Below are positions 33,907 through 43,313 of a stretch of DNA of 64,000 nt, piece after piece. This DNA is from Zunongwangia mangrovi (lineage in GTDB: Bacteria > Bacteroidota > Bacteroidia > Flavobacteriales > Flavobacteriaceae): positions 1 to 64,000 of the forward strand of contig NZ_FOKV01000010.1 of NCBI RefSeq assembly GCF_900112105.1, in the 5' to 3' direction. Position numbers and translations under genes: made by a program. Below the pieces are notes generated by a model. It searched no databases. It was not told where the DNA came from and saw nothing but the letters and a program-made list of their open reading frames with translations. The number at the start of each line of letters is the position of its first letter. Position 1 is the first letter of the stretch.

Positions 33907-35679
33907 TTAAGCAGATTCTTCAGCCATAAACTGCACTTCGTAAAGCTTGCGATAATGACCATTATCTTTCAGTAATAATTCGTCATGCGTTCCCATTTCT
34001 ACGATTTCACCACTGTCCATTACCATGATCTTATCGGCTTTTTTAATGGTAGCCAATCGATGCGCAATAACGATCGAGGTTCTTCCTTTGGTAATTTTAT
34101 CTGTAGCCTCCTGGATAAGCTGTTCACTGTAAGTATCTACAGAAGATGTTGCTTCATCCAGTACCAAAATACTAGGATTACTTACATAGGCTCTTAAGAA
34201 CGAGATTAACTGGCGTTGCCCAGAACTTAACATCACACCACGTTCTTTTACATTATAATGATAGCCGTTTGGTAACGAACTTATAAAATCGTGTATCCCG
34301 ATTTGTTTAGCAGCCGTGATCACATCGTCTTCAGTAATATCTGGATTATCTAATTTGATATTATGCATTATCGTATCGGCAAATAAAAACACATTCTGAA
34401 GCACCACAGCAATTTCAGAACGCAGCGATCTTAAAGTAACATCTTTAATATCGATACCATCTACAGAAATTGTTCCGCTGTCGATCTCGTAAAATCTGTT
34501 CAGCAGATTAATAATGGTAGATTTTCCAGCTCCTGTTGCTCCAACAATGGCGATCGTTTCACCTGCTTTTGCCGTAAAGTTTACACCACGTAAAACTTCT
34601 TCTCCCTCTACATAACTAAAACGAACTTTATTAAATTCGATATCTCCTTTAATAGATTGAAGCTCTTTTTCACCTTCATCTGTAATCGTAGAATCGGTAT
34701 CTAAAATCCCAAAAACACGATTTGCGGCAACCATTCCCATCTGCAACGTATTGAATTTATCGGCAATTTGACGCAATGGTCTAAACAACATCTGCGATAA
34801 TTCAATAAAAGCGATAATAACACCAAGGGTGATATTTGGATTATCATTTACTGCCTGCAAACCACCAAACCACACGATTAGACCAACGGTGATCGAAGTA
34901 GACATTTCAGCAATAGGAAAGAAAATAGAGTTATACCAAACAGTTCTTACCCATGCTTTTCGATGTTTATCGTTGATATTTTTAAAATTCTGATATTCGG
35001 CTTTCTCACGATTAAAAAGCTGAACGATCTTCATCCCAGTAATTCGTTCTTGCACAAAAGTATTAAGATCGGCTACCTGGGTTCTCACTTCTTCAAAAGC
35101 AATTTTCATTTTTTTCTGAAAAACCCTGGTGGCGTAAATAATAAATGGCAACACCGTTATAACCAATAAGGTTAATTGCCAGCTTTTATAAAACATAAAA
35201 CCTAGTACCACGATCATTTTTAAAAGATCACTAATGATCATAAAAAGTCCCTGGCTAAAAATACTTGAAATCGTTTCGATATCACTAACCGCACGAGTTA
35301 CCAATCGCCCCACAGCAGATTTATCATAATACTTCATCTTAAACTGAAGCATATGCTTAAATAAATTTACCCGCAGATCTCGAACAACATTTTGTCCTAA
35401 CAGGTTTGCAAAGTAGATAAAGAAAAACTGCGAAGTCACTTCTAAAATAAGAAAACCTATCATTAAAGAAACGTAGAAAATAAGGTTTCCGTTATCTTTT
35501 GGTGTGATAGAATCGTCTATAGTTACCTGTAATAAATAAGGTCTTGCAACAGCAAAAAACGACAATAAAATAGCCGTTATAGCTACAAAGTAAAAAGTTA
35601 ATTTATAGGGATTTGTATATTTAAGCAGGCGCTTAAAAAGATCAAAATCAAATGCATTTCCTGTCTTAGAGGCCATCAA
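33907..35679 (-). CDS. ABC exporter, MsbA-like
   Basis: The 590-residue half-transporter has six membrane helices (within about 20-310). A nucleotide-binding domain follows, with Walker A GATGAGKST (near residue 385), signature LSSGQRQL, Walker B ILVLDEATSSVD and switch His in VIAHRL. Dimers of this type move lipids or drugs across the inner membrane. The gene begins within the last 14 bp of truA. The second Met (35676) is an equally good start. It resembles the lipid A flippase group, but the substrate cannot be told from sequence. Confidence 0.92.
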   Translation of the reverse strand: MMASKTGNAFDFDLFKRLLKYTNPYKLTFYFVAITAILLSFFAVARPYLLQVTIDDSITPKDNGNLIFYVSLMIGFLILEVTSQFFFIYFANLLGQNVVRDLRVNLFKHMLQFKMKYYDKSAVGRLVTRAVSDIETISSIFSQGLFMIISDLLKMIVVLGFMFYKSWQLTLLVITVLPFIIYATRVFQKKMKIAFEEVRTQVADLNTFVQERITGMKIVQLFNREKAEYQNFKNINDKHRKAWVRTVWYNSIFFPIAEMSTSITVGLIVWFGGLQAVNDNPNITLGVIIAFIELSQMLFRPLRQIADKFNTLQMGMVAANRVFGILDTDSTITDEGEKELQSIKGDIEFNKVRFSYVEGEEVLRGVNFTAKAGETIAIVGATGAGKSTIINLLNRFYEIDSGTISVDGIDIKDVTLRSLRSEIAVVLQNVFLFADTIMHNIKLDNPDITEDDVITAAKQIGIHDFISSLPNGYHYNVKERGVMLSSGQRQLISFLRAYVSNPSILVLDEATSSVDTYSEQLIQEATDKITKGRTSIVIAHRLATIKKADKIMVMDSGEIVEMGTHDELLLKDNGHYRKLYEVQFMAEESA

Positions 35680-36418
35680 AAAGTGCTGTTTTAGGGTATT
35701 CTATTTTGGTTAAATATAAACCATGCGCCGGAACCGAAGTTCCCGCCATACTTCTGTCTTCGCTTTTAAGGATTTCTTTCAAAAATTCAACCGAATTTTT
35801 ACCAAGACCAATATCCAGCAAGGTTCCAACGATCGCTCTCACCATATTTCGCAAAAAACGATTTGCTGAAATATGGAATATAAGTTCGTCTTCAGTTTGT
35901 TCCCAAAAAGCTTCAGTAATGCTGCAATTATACGTTTTTACATCGGTTCGGCTTTTTGAAAAGCACTTAAAATTAGTGTAATCTTTCAACATAGCCGCTG
36001 CGCGATTCATTTTTTCGATATCCGGTTGCTTTAAAAGATAGTACGCCAAATCGATCTTAAATGGGTCTTTAGAATTTACAATATGATATTCGTAACTTCG
36101 GCTAGACGCATCAAAACGCGCATGTGCCTCTGGCTGAACCTTAAATAGTTGCTGAATCGAAATATCTTTTGGTAAAAATGAATTCAGTTTAAATTGAAGT
36201 GTTTTTTCATCGAATTTCATCTTGGCATCAAAATGCGCATACAATTGTTTGGCATGCACACCGGCATCTGTCCTGCCCGCTCCTACTACTTCTATATTTT
36301 GCTGAAGAATTTTTGAAAGCGCCTCCTGAAGTACCTGCTGAACACTAACAGCATCTGGCTGAATTTGCCAGCCATGATAAGCAGTACCCAAATAGGCTAA
36401 ATCTATAAAATACCTCAA
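35666..36418 (-). CDS. truA: tRNA pseudouridine(38-40) synthase
   Basis: The enzyme shows the TruA core RTDAGVHA with the catalytic Asp (Asp51 counted from the chosen start), SFLPKDISI, ASSRSYEY and the C-terminal RFLRNMVRAIVGTLL. I chose TTG at 36418 (MRYFIDLAYLG), since relatives start there; GTG at 36451 would add 11 residues. It converts uridines in the anticodon arm of several tRNAs. The ABC exporter gene overlaps its end. Confidence 0.92.
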   Translation of the reverse strand: MRYFIDLAYLGTAYHGWQIQPDAVSVQQVLQEALSKILQQNIEVVGAGRTDAGVHAKQLYAHFDAKMKFDEKTLQFKLNSFLPKDISIQQLFKVQPEAHARFDASSRSYEYHIVNSKDPFKIDLAYYLLKQPDIEKMNRAAAMLKDYTNFKCFSKSRTDVKTYNCSITEAFWEQTEDELIFHISANRFLRNMVRAIVGTLLDIGLGKNSVEFLKEILKSEDRSMAGTSVPAHGLYLTKIEYPKTALFDGL

Positions 36419-36518
36419 AGCTAAACTGAATTTTCTAATTTTGCAGCGCACAAAGATAAGGCATTTATTCTGCTAAATCGAACTTAAGCAAAAGCTTTAA
36501 CCTGAAAACAATTCTGCT

Positions 36519-37016
36519 TTGAAAAAGATATTATTATTAAGTGATACACATTCTTATATCGACGATAGAATTATCCATTATGCTGAACAAGCCGACGAGA
36601 TTTGGCATGCCGGCGATATTGGAACTATAGAGGTAACCGATAAACTAAAAGCTACAGGAAAACCCCTGATCGCTGTTTTTGGAAATATCGATAATGCTGA
36701 AATTAGAAAGGAATTTCCTCTAAACCAGCGCTGGATGTGCGAAGGTGTAGATGTTTGGATCACACATATTGGTGGCTATCCTAAGAAATATAATCCGGCG
36801 GTAAGAGATGAAATTCGGCAAAATCCGCCTAAATTATTTATTTGTGGCCATTCACATATTTTAAAAGTAATGATGGATAAAGATTTAGGTTTACTACACA
36901 TGAATCCCGGTGCTGCGGGAAAACACGGTTGGCATAAACAACGAACTATGCTAAGATTTGTAATCGATGGTGAAGACATTAAAGACCTGGAAGTTATTGA
37001 ACTGGCAGGGAAATAG
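36519..37016 (+). CDS. YfcE-type metallophosphoesterase
   Basis: The 165-residue protein has the phosphoesterase metal motifs LLSDTHSY, HAGDIG, VFGNID, ITHIGG and GHSH, in the usual order. The protein begins with TTG at 36519 (LKKILLLSDTH), immediately at the first strand as in relatives. It likely hydrolyses a small phosphodiester. It diverges from truA. Confidence 0.9.
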   Translation: MKKILLLSDTHSYIDDRIIHYAEQADEIWHAGDIGTIEVTDKLKATGKPLIAVFGNIDNAEIRKEFPLNQRWMCEGVDVWITHIGGYPKKYNPAVRDEIRQNPPKLFICGHSHILKVMMDKDLGLLHMNPGAAGKHGWHKQRTMLRFVIDGEDIKDLEVIELAGK

Positions 37017-37200
37017 TTTTAGGTATTGAGTTGGCAGCTTCAGTAAGCAGTCGGTTATTGCGACGTAAAATTAACAGTCACTGTAGGCAGTCCAGGAAGG
37101 CGGTTTGAGCTTAAGTTTTAAATAATTTAGCTTGAAAAGATCGAATTTTGACTTGGTAATAATCTAGAATTTATTTGAAAATGATCAGCAAACTACTTCA

Positions 37201-37234
37201 GGATATTATAGCCTTTGGCGGTGCTAATAAAAAA
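37201..37234 (+). repeat. Intergenic block, copy 1 (shared with 42504-42537)
   Basis: The 34 bp match a block at 42504-42537 at all but about three positions if one base gap is allowed, with CTTTGGCGGTGC identical in both. Each copy is directly followed by A-runs and a terminator hairpin. Confidence 0.7.
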
Positions 37235-37258
37235 ACCCGAAGTCTTCACTTCGGGTTT
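37233..37258. terminator. Terminator AAACCCGAAGT/ACTTCGGGTTT
   Basis: An 11-bp perfect stem with CTTC loop and flanking A/T runs. It lies at the 3' side of the DUF4293 gene and can act for either strand. Confidence 0.9.
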
Positions 37259-37289
37259 TTAACGCACTAATACTACTAAGATGATAGGC

Positions 37290-37700
37290 TTATCGTAATC
37301 GGTCTACAGATTTTACAAGATCTTCGTCCTTTTTAATGGCTTTATTCGCCAGAACTAGAAAAACGATAGAAATGATAGGAAGAAACATCCCAATACCCTT
37401 CTCTGAAATATTCATTTCTCCGGGTAAACTTAGTGACCAATAAACAAACACTCCTAGTAAAAAAAAGTTTAATATGATATTGATACGCCCCAATACAAAT
37501 TGAAGCTTTCTATTCTTAAACATAAAAATACTGATCAAAGATAATAATCCAGATGCAATAAACATGATAAACACCGTTAATTGATCTAAAGCGTAAACTG
37601 CGCTACCTTCTTCAGTTTGCCACAAAGCAAATACAAATATAAGCCCAAGGCTTACTATTGCTGCTATGAGTAAATAAACTGTCTGTATTCTTTGAAGCAT
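37290..37700 (-). CDS. DUF4293 membrane protein
   Basis: The 136-residue protein has four membrane helices (about 5-25, 40-60, 70-90, 105-120). The family start MLQRIQTVYLL is followed by a charged C-terminal tail ending KKDEDLVKSVDRLR. The family is found next to rho in many Bacteroidota, as here. Its function is unknown. Confidence 0.88.
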   Translation of the reverse strand: MLQRIQTVYLLIAAIVSLGLIFVFALWQTEEGSAVYALDQLTVFIMFIASGLLSLISIFMFKNRKLQFVLGRINIILNFFLLGVFVYWSLSLPGEMNISEKGIGMFLPIISIVFLVLANKAIKKDEDLVKSVDRLR

Positions 37701-37792
37701 ATTGTCTTAAATCTGCCGACAAAAATAAAATAAAGTTTTTAGAAAAAACAGCTATTTTTCTAAATAAAGTTGTATAATTGCATACACATTTC

Positions 37793-37815
37793 GTAACCGG
37801 TTCTTTACAGGTTAC
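37793..37815 (+). promoter_or_regulatory. Hairpin in the rho leader
   Basis: GTAACC (37793-37798) pairs with GGTTAC (37810-37815), about 85 bp before the rho start. Rho genes are commonly autoregulated through their leader; a role for this hairpin is a guess. Confidence 0.35.
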
Positions 37816-37899
37816 TTATGACTCCAAAAAATTTATTTTTCTATTCTTCCAAAAAGAAGTCTATACAATCAATCCAAACAAATTTATTCTTGACTATTC

Positions 37900-39552
37900 A
37901 TGTTTGAAATTTCTGAATTAAAAGCTAAAAAGCTACCTGAGCTTCAGGAGATTGCCAAATCCCTAAACGTCCCAAAGTTTAGAAGTCTTAAAAAATTAGA
38001 TCTAGTTTATCAAATCTTAGATTATCAGGCTGCTAATCCTACGAAGACGAAAGAAGCTTTGCAAGAAGAAAAGGCCGAAGAGAAAAAAACCGAGGATAAG
38101 CCAAAAAGACCAAGAAAGAAAATTGGTAGTGACAAAAAACCAGGCAGACCTAAGAAAACCGAAGAATCAACTTCAGAAGTAAAAAAGGACATTCCTAAAA
38201 AGGAAAGCCAGGACAACACTCCTAAGCCAGAAAATAAAGCTCCTAAAAAGGAGAAGGAATCTAACAAAAGCGAGGATAATTCATCCAGATCGAATAATCG
38301 AAACAACAATCGTAAAGATTCCAGAAACAATAACAACAAGAAGGACAATCGCAGCGATAATAATAGCAACAACAATAATCATAAAAATCACGGTAACCGC
38401 GACAATCGCAACCGCTACCGCGAGCCAGATTATGAGTTTGATGCAATTATAGAAAGTGAAGGTGTACTTGATATTATGCAGGATAACTACGGTTTCCTTA
38501 GATCTTCAGATTATAATTACCTTACTTCTCCAGACGATATTTATGTATCACAGTCTCAAATTCGTTTATTTGGATTAAAAACCGGTGATACAGTACTAGG
38601 GCAAATTAGACCTCCAAAAGAGGGCGAAAAATATTTCCCTTTAATCAAGATCAATAAAATTAATGGTCTTGATCCACAGGTAGTACGAGACCGTGTTTCT
38701 TTCGAGCATCTTACTCCGCTCTTCCCAAAAGAGAAATTTAACATCGCAGATAAAGAAAGTTCTATTTCTACACGAGTGATGGATCTATTTTCTCCTATCG
38801 GAAAAGGACAACGTGGTATGATCGTTTCGCAGCCTAAAACTGGTAAAACAATGTTATTAAAAGACATTGCTAACGCCATTGCTGCAAACCATCCAGAAGT
38901 TTATCAAATCATACTTCTTATCGACGAACGTCCAGAAGAAGTTACCGATATGCAACGTAACGTACAAGGTGAAGTTGTTGCTTCTACTTTCGATAAAGAA
39001 GCGCACGAGCACGTAAGAGTTGCAAATATTGTTTTAGAAAAAGCTAAACGTCTCGTAGAATGCGGGCACGATGTAGTGATCTTATTAGATTCGATAACTC
39101 GTCTTGCAAGAGCCTACAACACCGTACAACCTGCCAGTGGTAAGGTATTAAGTGGTGGTGTAGATGCTAATGCGCTACACAAACCAAAACGTTTCTTTGG
39201 TGCTGCCCGTAATATCGAAGGTGGTGGATCACTTTCTATCATTGCAACAGCATTAACCGATACTGGTTCTAAAATGGACGAGGTAATCTTTGAAGAATTT
39301 AAAGGAACCGGTAACATGGAGCTTCAGTTAGATCGTAGAATTTCTAACCGTAGAGTATTCCCGGCGATCGACCTTATTTCTTCAAGTACGCGTCGTGATG
39401 ATCTTCTTTTAGATGAAACAACTATCCAACGTATGTGGATAATGCGTAAATATCTTGCCGATATGAATCCTGTTGAAGCAATGGAATTTATTCAGCAAAA
39501 AATTAAGCAGACGAATAACAACGAAGAATTTCTTATTAGCATGAACGGCTAA
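37900..39552 (+). CDS. rho: Transcription termination factor Rho
   Basis: The 550-residue protein has the Rho N-terminal helical domain (1-45) and a long Lys/Glu then Asn/Arg-rich insert (about 46-175, with KKPGRPKK). The RNA-binding cold-shock domain follows (about 180-255, [19 protein letters not shown]). The ATPase part has [21 protein letters not shown] and [14 protein letters not shown]. Bacteroidota Rho proteins often carry such a disordered insert, which in some members promotes phase separation. A terminator follows 28 bp after the stop. Confidence 0.96.
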   Translation: MFEISELKAKKLPELQEIAKSLNVPKFRSLKKLDLVYQILDYQAANPTKTKEALQEEKAEEKKTEDKPKRPRKKIGSDKKPGRPKKTEESTSEVKKDIPKKESQDNTPKPENKAPKKEKESNKSEDNSSRSNNRNNNRKDSRNNNNKKDNRSDNNSNNNNHKNHGNRDNRNRYREPDYEFDAIIESEGVLDIMQDNYGFLRSSDYNYLTSPDDIYVSQSQIRLFGLKTGDTVLGQIRPPKEGEKYFPLIKINKINGLDPQVVRDRVSFEHLTPLFPKEKFNIADKESSISTRVMDLFSPIGKGQRGMIVSQPKTGKTMLLKDIANAIAANHPEVYQIILLIDERPEEVTDMQRNVQGEVVASTFDKEAHEHVRVANIVLEKAKRLVECGHDVVILLDSITRLARAYNTVQPASGKVLSGGVDANALHKPKRFFGAARNIEGGGSLSIIATALTDTGSKMDEVIFEEFKGTGNMELQLDRRISNRRVFPAIDLISSSTRRDDLLLDETTIQRMWIMRKYLADMNPVEAMEFIQQKIKQTNNNEEFLISMNG

Positions 39553-39580
39553 GCAAAAGTTATTCATTCATTATATCAAA

Positions 39581-39600
39581 AGCGGCTTTTTATAGCCGCT
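39581..39600 (+). terminator. Rho gene terminator
   Basis: AGCGGCT/AGCCGCT with a 6-nt loop, extended by A-T pairs outside and followed by TTTTTTATT. Confidence 0.9.
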
Positions 39601-39668
39601 TTTTTATTAACTCATTTTTCCTGTTTATTGATTAATTTCTTGTTATTTTAGGCCTATCTAGAATTATT

Positions 39669-40382
39669 ATGGATACAAAAAACGCCAAAATATTACTTGT
39701 TGAAGATGACACCAAAGTTTGCGCCTTCATCAATAAGGGTCTTACTGAAGAAGGTTTTGAGGTAAGTATTGCTTTAAACGGAAAAGAAGGCTATCAAATG
39801 GCCTCGTCTAACAAATTCGATCTGCTTATTCTCGATATTATGTTGCCTGAAATGAATGGCATGGAGATCTGCAAAGCAGTAAGAGAGGAAAATCAGCAGG
39901 TTCCTATCCTATTTTTAACAGCCCTGGGCAGTTCTGAAAATATTGCGATGGGACTAAACAGTGGCGCTGATGATTACCTGGCAAAACCCTTTAAATTCAT
40001 AGAACTTATTGCCAGAGTTAAAAGTTTACTGCGTAGATCACGTAATTTCAACTCGAACGCACCAGACGACAGTTATAGATTTGCAGATATTAAACTTAAT
40101 GATTCTGCCAAAACTGTTACACGTAACGGCAAAAAAATTGCTTTAACCTCTACGGAATATAAACTGCTACTCGCCTTCTTGAAAGCGCCGGGAAGAGTAA
40201 TTTCCAGAACAGAATTACTTGAAAATGTTTGGGGTGTAAACTATGATATTGGGACTAACGTCGTAGATGTTTACGTGAATTATCTTCGGAAAAAATTAGA
40301 AAAAGAAAATAACGAAAGACTTATCCATACTGTAATCGGGATGGGATATGTTTTAAAAGAAGACGATGAAAACGCAGAATAA
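39669..40382 (+). CDS. OmpR-family response regulator
   Basis: The 237-residue protein has a receiver domain (phosphoacceptor Asp56 in LILDIMLP, acidic pair EDD near 12-14, switch Thr/Ala region FLTALG, and KPF lysine). A winged-helix output follows (LTSTEYKLLLAFL, NVVDVYVNYLRKKLE). Its last 17 bp overlap the start of the kinase gene. The signal is unknown. Confidence 0.95.
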   Translation: MDTKNAKILLVEDDTKVCAFINKGLTEEGFEVSIALNGKEGYQMASSNKFDLLILDIMLPEMNGMEICKAVREENQQVPILFLTALGSSENIAMGLNSGADDYLAKPFKFIELIARVKSLLRRSRNFNSNAPDDSYRFADIKLNDSAKTVTRNGKKIALTSTEYKLLLAFLKAPGRVISRTELLENVWGVNYDIGTNVVDVYVNYLRKKLEKENNERLIHTVIGMGYVLKEDDENAE

Positions 40383-41724
40383 AATTATTCTTTTTCTTAC
40401 TTCAATATTTCTCGCTTACATTCTTGTTTTTAGCGGGTTTATTTATTTTTCTATTAGTGATTATTCGTATACAGATTTTTACAAACGACTGGAGATTCGC
40501 GCCATCACTATGGCTAAAATCGAATTGGAGGACGACCAGGACATCAATGCCGTTAAAGAAATTCGTCAGGATTTCCTGGAAGAATTACCTAACGAAAAGA
40601 TCACGATCATCGATTTGCAACGTTTCGATATTCATTCACAATCAAGCTTAGCCATTCCGATCTCTTTTTTAGAAGATATCGAAGAATTAGAACGTGCTTA
40701 TTACAAAGAGAAGAATACATTTTATTCAGGTATAAAATATCATAACCGTGGCAGAGATTATTTAGTGATCGTTTCCGCAGAAAACTATTATAACACTCAC
40801 CATATTGTTTATTTGAGGAACTTATTATTCATTGCACTTTTAATTTCTATTTTAATTATAGTATTTATTGCATGGTTCTTTTCAAGAAGGGTATTGCTAC
40901 CGCTACAGATTATTATTGAGGACATGAAAAAAATTAGTACAGAAAACCTCAATTTTCGACTTAGAGAACCAGAAGATAATGAAGAACTTCGTAGCCTTAC
41001 TTCTACCTTTAATAATATGCTAAACAGGCTGGAAACTTCCTTTGAAACCCAAAAGAACTTTATCAGTAATGCCTCTCACGAACTTAATACACCACTAACT
41101 TCGATTATTGGGGAAGCAGATGTAACGCTTGCGAAAGAAAGATCTAACGAAGAATATGTTTCATCACTTAAGAACATATTAGAAGAAGCCGGCAAACTTG
41201 ATAAAAAGACCAAAGCACTACTTTTTTTAGCCCAAACAGGTTATGATGGCAAAGCACAAACATTTACAAGCTTGCGCATTGACGAACTGGTAATTGATGT
41301 TAAAGAAACGGTCGAAAAAATTTATCCTGATGCACATATTCACCTAGATTTTGATCTTTTACCTGAAAATCCAGAGAAATTATCCATTAACGGGAACGCC
41401 CAATTACTACACCTTGCGATCTCTAATGTAGTGATGAATGCCTGCAAATATTCTAAGAACGAAAAAGTGAATTTCGCACTAGCAGCATCAGATAAGGATG
41501 TGATTATTGTTGTAAAAGATAAAGGAATAGGCATCCCGGAAAACGACCTGCCTTATATCTTCGATCCATTTTTTAGAGGAAGTAATACTGAAAATTTTCA
41601 CGGCTACGGAATCGGACTTCCTTTAACCCGCAATGTAATTAATATGCATAAGGGTAATGTTGTGGCAACATCTTCTAAAACTGAAGGAACCGTGATCGAA
41701 ATTAAAATTCCCATCGCACTTTAA
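40366..41724 (+). CDS. Sensor histidine kinase
   Basis: The 452-residue kinase has two membrane helices (about 7-28 and 150-172) enclosing a periplasmic domain of about 120 residues. A HAMP linker follows, then HisKA with His238 (NASHELNTPL) and a HATPase with DKGIGIPENDLPYIFDPF and GYGIGLPL. It pairs with the overlapping response regulator. It resembles kinases of the ArlS/CusS type, but no target genes are adjacent. Confidence 0.95.
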   Translation: MKTQNKIILFLTSIFLAYILVFSGFIYFSISDYSYTDFYKRLEIRAITMAKIELEDDQDINAVKEIRQDFLEELPNEKITIIDLQRFDIHSQSSLAIPISFLEDIEELERAYYKEKNTFYSGIKYHNRGRDYLVIVSAENYYNTHHIVYLRNLLFIALLISILIIVFIAWFFSRRVLLPLQIIIEDMKKISTENLNFRLREPEDNEELRSLTSTFNNMLNRLETSFETQKNFISNASHELNTPLTSIIGEADVTLAKERSNEEYVSSLKNILEEAGKLDKKTKALLFLAQTGYDGKAQTFTSLRIDELVIDVKETVEKIYPDAHIHLDFDLLPENPEKLSINGNAQLLHLAISNVVMNACKYSKNEKVNFALAASDKDVIIVVKDKGIGIPENDLPYIFDPFFRGSNTENFHGYGIGLPLTRNVINMHKGNVVATSSKTEGTVIEIKIPIAL

Positions 41725-41799
41725 ATTCTAATGGTATTCTAATCTTGTATTAATAGGTTTCTAACAAGCATAAGATAAGTTTGTTAGAAACAAATTGCT

Positions 41800-42279
41800 A
41801 TGAGAAAGATTTTAGTTCCGACAGATTTCTCTGTGAATTCTCTAACGCTTTTAAAGCGTGCGCTAGATGATTGCGAGCAAAAGACCAATATTGTTTTGGT
41901 TTATGGAGCATCACTTTCATCATCAATCACAGAGCTTCTTTTTTATTCAAAAGATGATCATCTGGAAGAATTAAAATCTGAAGCATTTAATGAAGCAATG
42001 ATCGCTCTTGAAAATAAATATCGGGACATCATCAATTCAATTACCATAGATATATTTTTTGGAGGTACCAGGAATGCGTTCAATAACTTCGTAGAAGGAC
42101 AAAAAATAACGCATGCATACCTACCATCAGACGGTAGAACGATGAAGTGTAAAAGGAAAAATGCATTTAATATTATTCCTTTTTTAAAAGATTCTGATAT
42201 CGAAATTATTAATGTAGAATATCCAACAGCAATGAATGTTGTTTCTAATAGTACATTAGCCAGGTTACTGGCTTCTTAA
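41800..42279 (+). CDS. Usp-like protein
   Basis: The 159-residue protein begins MRKILVPTDFSVNSLTLLKRAL, the start of universal stress protein domains, followed by an I-V-L-V-Y strand. The usual Gly-rich ATP-binding end (G-x2-G-x9-G-S/T) is not seen; instead the second half has DIFFGGTRNAFNNFVEG. It may be a non-nucleotide-binding member. It follows the two-component system by 75 bp on the same strand. Confidence 0.75.
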   Translation: MRKILVPTDFSVNSLTLLKRALDDCEQKTNIVLVYGASLSSSITELLFYSKDDHLEELKSEAFNEAMIALENKYRDIINSITIDIFFGGTRNAFNNFVEGQKITHAYLPSDGRTMKCKRKNAFNIIPFLKDSDIEIINVEYPTAMNVVSNSTLARLLAS

Positions 42280-42503
42280 TTAAAAATTGTTTGATTAGTG
42301 CCTATGCAAATGATTTTGGTTGTTAGTTAATAGGTTAATTTTCGGTTGGGGTGATCGCTGTTACTTCTTTCATCATATTTTTGCGTTCACTTCTGATATC
42401 CTTAACATGTGGTTGCCCTGCCGAGAATTTATAGTAAACTACCTAGAGGCAAGCCTTCGAGGCATTCTTTGGAAACAAATTTTTAATTTCCAGGCAAGCG
42501 TCG

Positions 42504-42537
42504 GGATATGATATCTTTGGCGGTGCCAATAAAAAAC
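42504..42537 (+). repeat. Intergenic block, copy 2 (shared with 37201-37234)
   Basis: It has the same core CTTTGGCGGTGC(C/T)AATAAAAAA as copy 1 and includes TATCTTTG, a promoter-like box. It precedes a hairpin and terminator. Confidence 0.7.
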
Positions 42538-42583
42538 TTTTCCTAAAGTAATGGCCGTAATAAATACTAATTTAGGAAATTAA

Positions 42584-42606
42584 AAAGCCTCGCAATGCGA
42601 GGCTTT
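42584..42606 (+). terminator. Terminator AAAGCCTCG/CGAGGCTTT
   Basis: A 9-bp stem with CAATG loop is followed by ATTTTTT. No coding gene ends close upstream on the plus strand; the Usp gene stops 305 bp earlier. This supports a separate small transcript. Confidence 0.85.
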
Positions 42607-42664
42607 ATTTTTTACACCCAAAAAATGTAGCTCAAAAATTACTAAAATGAGCTTATAAAAACAA

Positions 42665-42691
42665 AACCCTGCCGGATTTTCCAACAGGGTT
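42665..42691 (-). terminator. Terminator of tRNA-Gly
   Basis: AACCCTG/CAGGGTT pair 7 bp beyond the tRNA 3' end. On the minus strand the stem is followed by TTTTGTTTTT. Confidence 0.8.
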
Positions 42692-42698
42692 GTTCTAG

Positions 42699-42771
42699 AG
42701 CGGGAGACCGGGTTCGAACCGGCGACATTCAGCTTGGAAGGCTGACGCTCTACCAACTGAGCTACTCCCGC
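42699..42771 (-). tRNA. tRNA-Gly (anticodon TCC)
   Basis: The reverse strand gives acceptor GCGGGAG/CTCCCGC, D-arm GCTC..GAGC, anticodon stem TCAGC/GCTGA with loop CTTCCAA (anticodon TCC), and T-arm CCGGTTCGAACCCGG. The discriminator is T and CCA is not encoded. Confidence 0.96.
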
Positions 42772-42822
42772 CTAAAGCGGTGGCAAAGATAAATTAGATT
42801 TGTCTATCTCTCCAAATATTTT

Positions 42823-43248
42823 TCAATATTTTTTCTGAAAATGATAACCACGTATCACATAACCTTCGTTCATGTAAAACTTATGCGATTTAAAATTTTC
42901 TACATACGTATTTAATTCAACCGTAGCTGCATTATTCTTTTTAGCCAACTCATCAATAAAAGCAAATAATTGCTTCCCTACTCCTTTTCCGCGGTATTCT
43001 TCAGCAATAACAATATGATCTGCTTCGTACATTTTACCGGCATAATGCCTGGTCATCTCCCATAAACCAAAAACTCCAATAATTCGATCGCTATCAAAAA
43101 CGCCATAGCATGTGTAATTTTGCGAAAACATTTCTGTGAATCGTTCTTTTAAAACTTCAGCAGGAATAGGCATTATAGCCAGTTGCTGGATAAGCGGAAT
43201 TATAATATCAATTTCTTCCTTTAAAATCCTGTTAAATGAAAGCTCCAA
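42823..43248 (-). CDS. GNAT-family acetyltransferase
   Basis: The 141-residue protein shows the GNAT core: strand IGVFGLWEM, then ADHIVIAEEYRGKGVGKQLFA with the acetyl-CoA loop RGKGVG, and VELNTYVENFKSHKFYMNEGY. It transfers an acetyl group to an unknown amine. It diverges from clpP, 65 bp apart. Confidence 0.9.
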   Translation of the reverse strand: MELSFNRILKEEIDIIIPLIQQLAIMPIPAEVLKERFTEMFSQNYTCYGVFDSDRIIGVFGLWEMTRHYAGKMYEADHIVIAEEYRGKGVGKQLFAFIDELAKKNNAATVELNTYVENFKSHKFYMNEGYVIRGYHFQKKY

Positions 43249-43313
43249 ATTTTATTTTTCTTCAAAATTAATCATATTTTTATGTGATAATAATTTTTTG
43301 AAAAGAAAGCATA

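Larger units (their letters stand above)
42280..42698. other. Non-coding region with candidate small RNA
   Basis: The 419 bp between the Usp gene and tRNA-Gly hold no gene-like frame. They contain the repeat block at 42504-42537, whose TATCTTTG (42512-42519) is a perfect TAnnTTTG box. A 9-bp stem (42539-42547 with 42571-42579) and a strong terminator (42584-42606) follow. Read together they predict a transcript of roughly 85 nt on the plus strand. The tRNA-Gly terminator closes the region. Confidence 0.5.

Noticed and set aside
38025-38375. Leu/Ser-rich minus-strand frame inside rho
   Set aside because: It is the mirror of the low-complexity Lys/Asn codons of rho.
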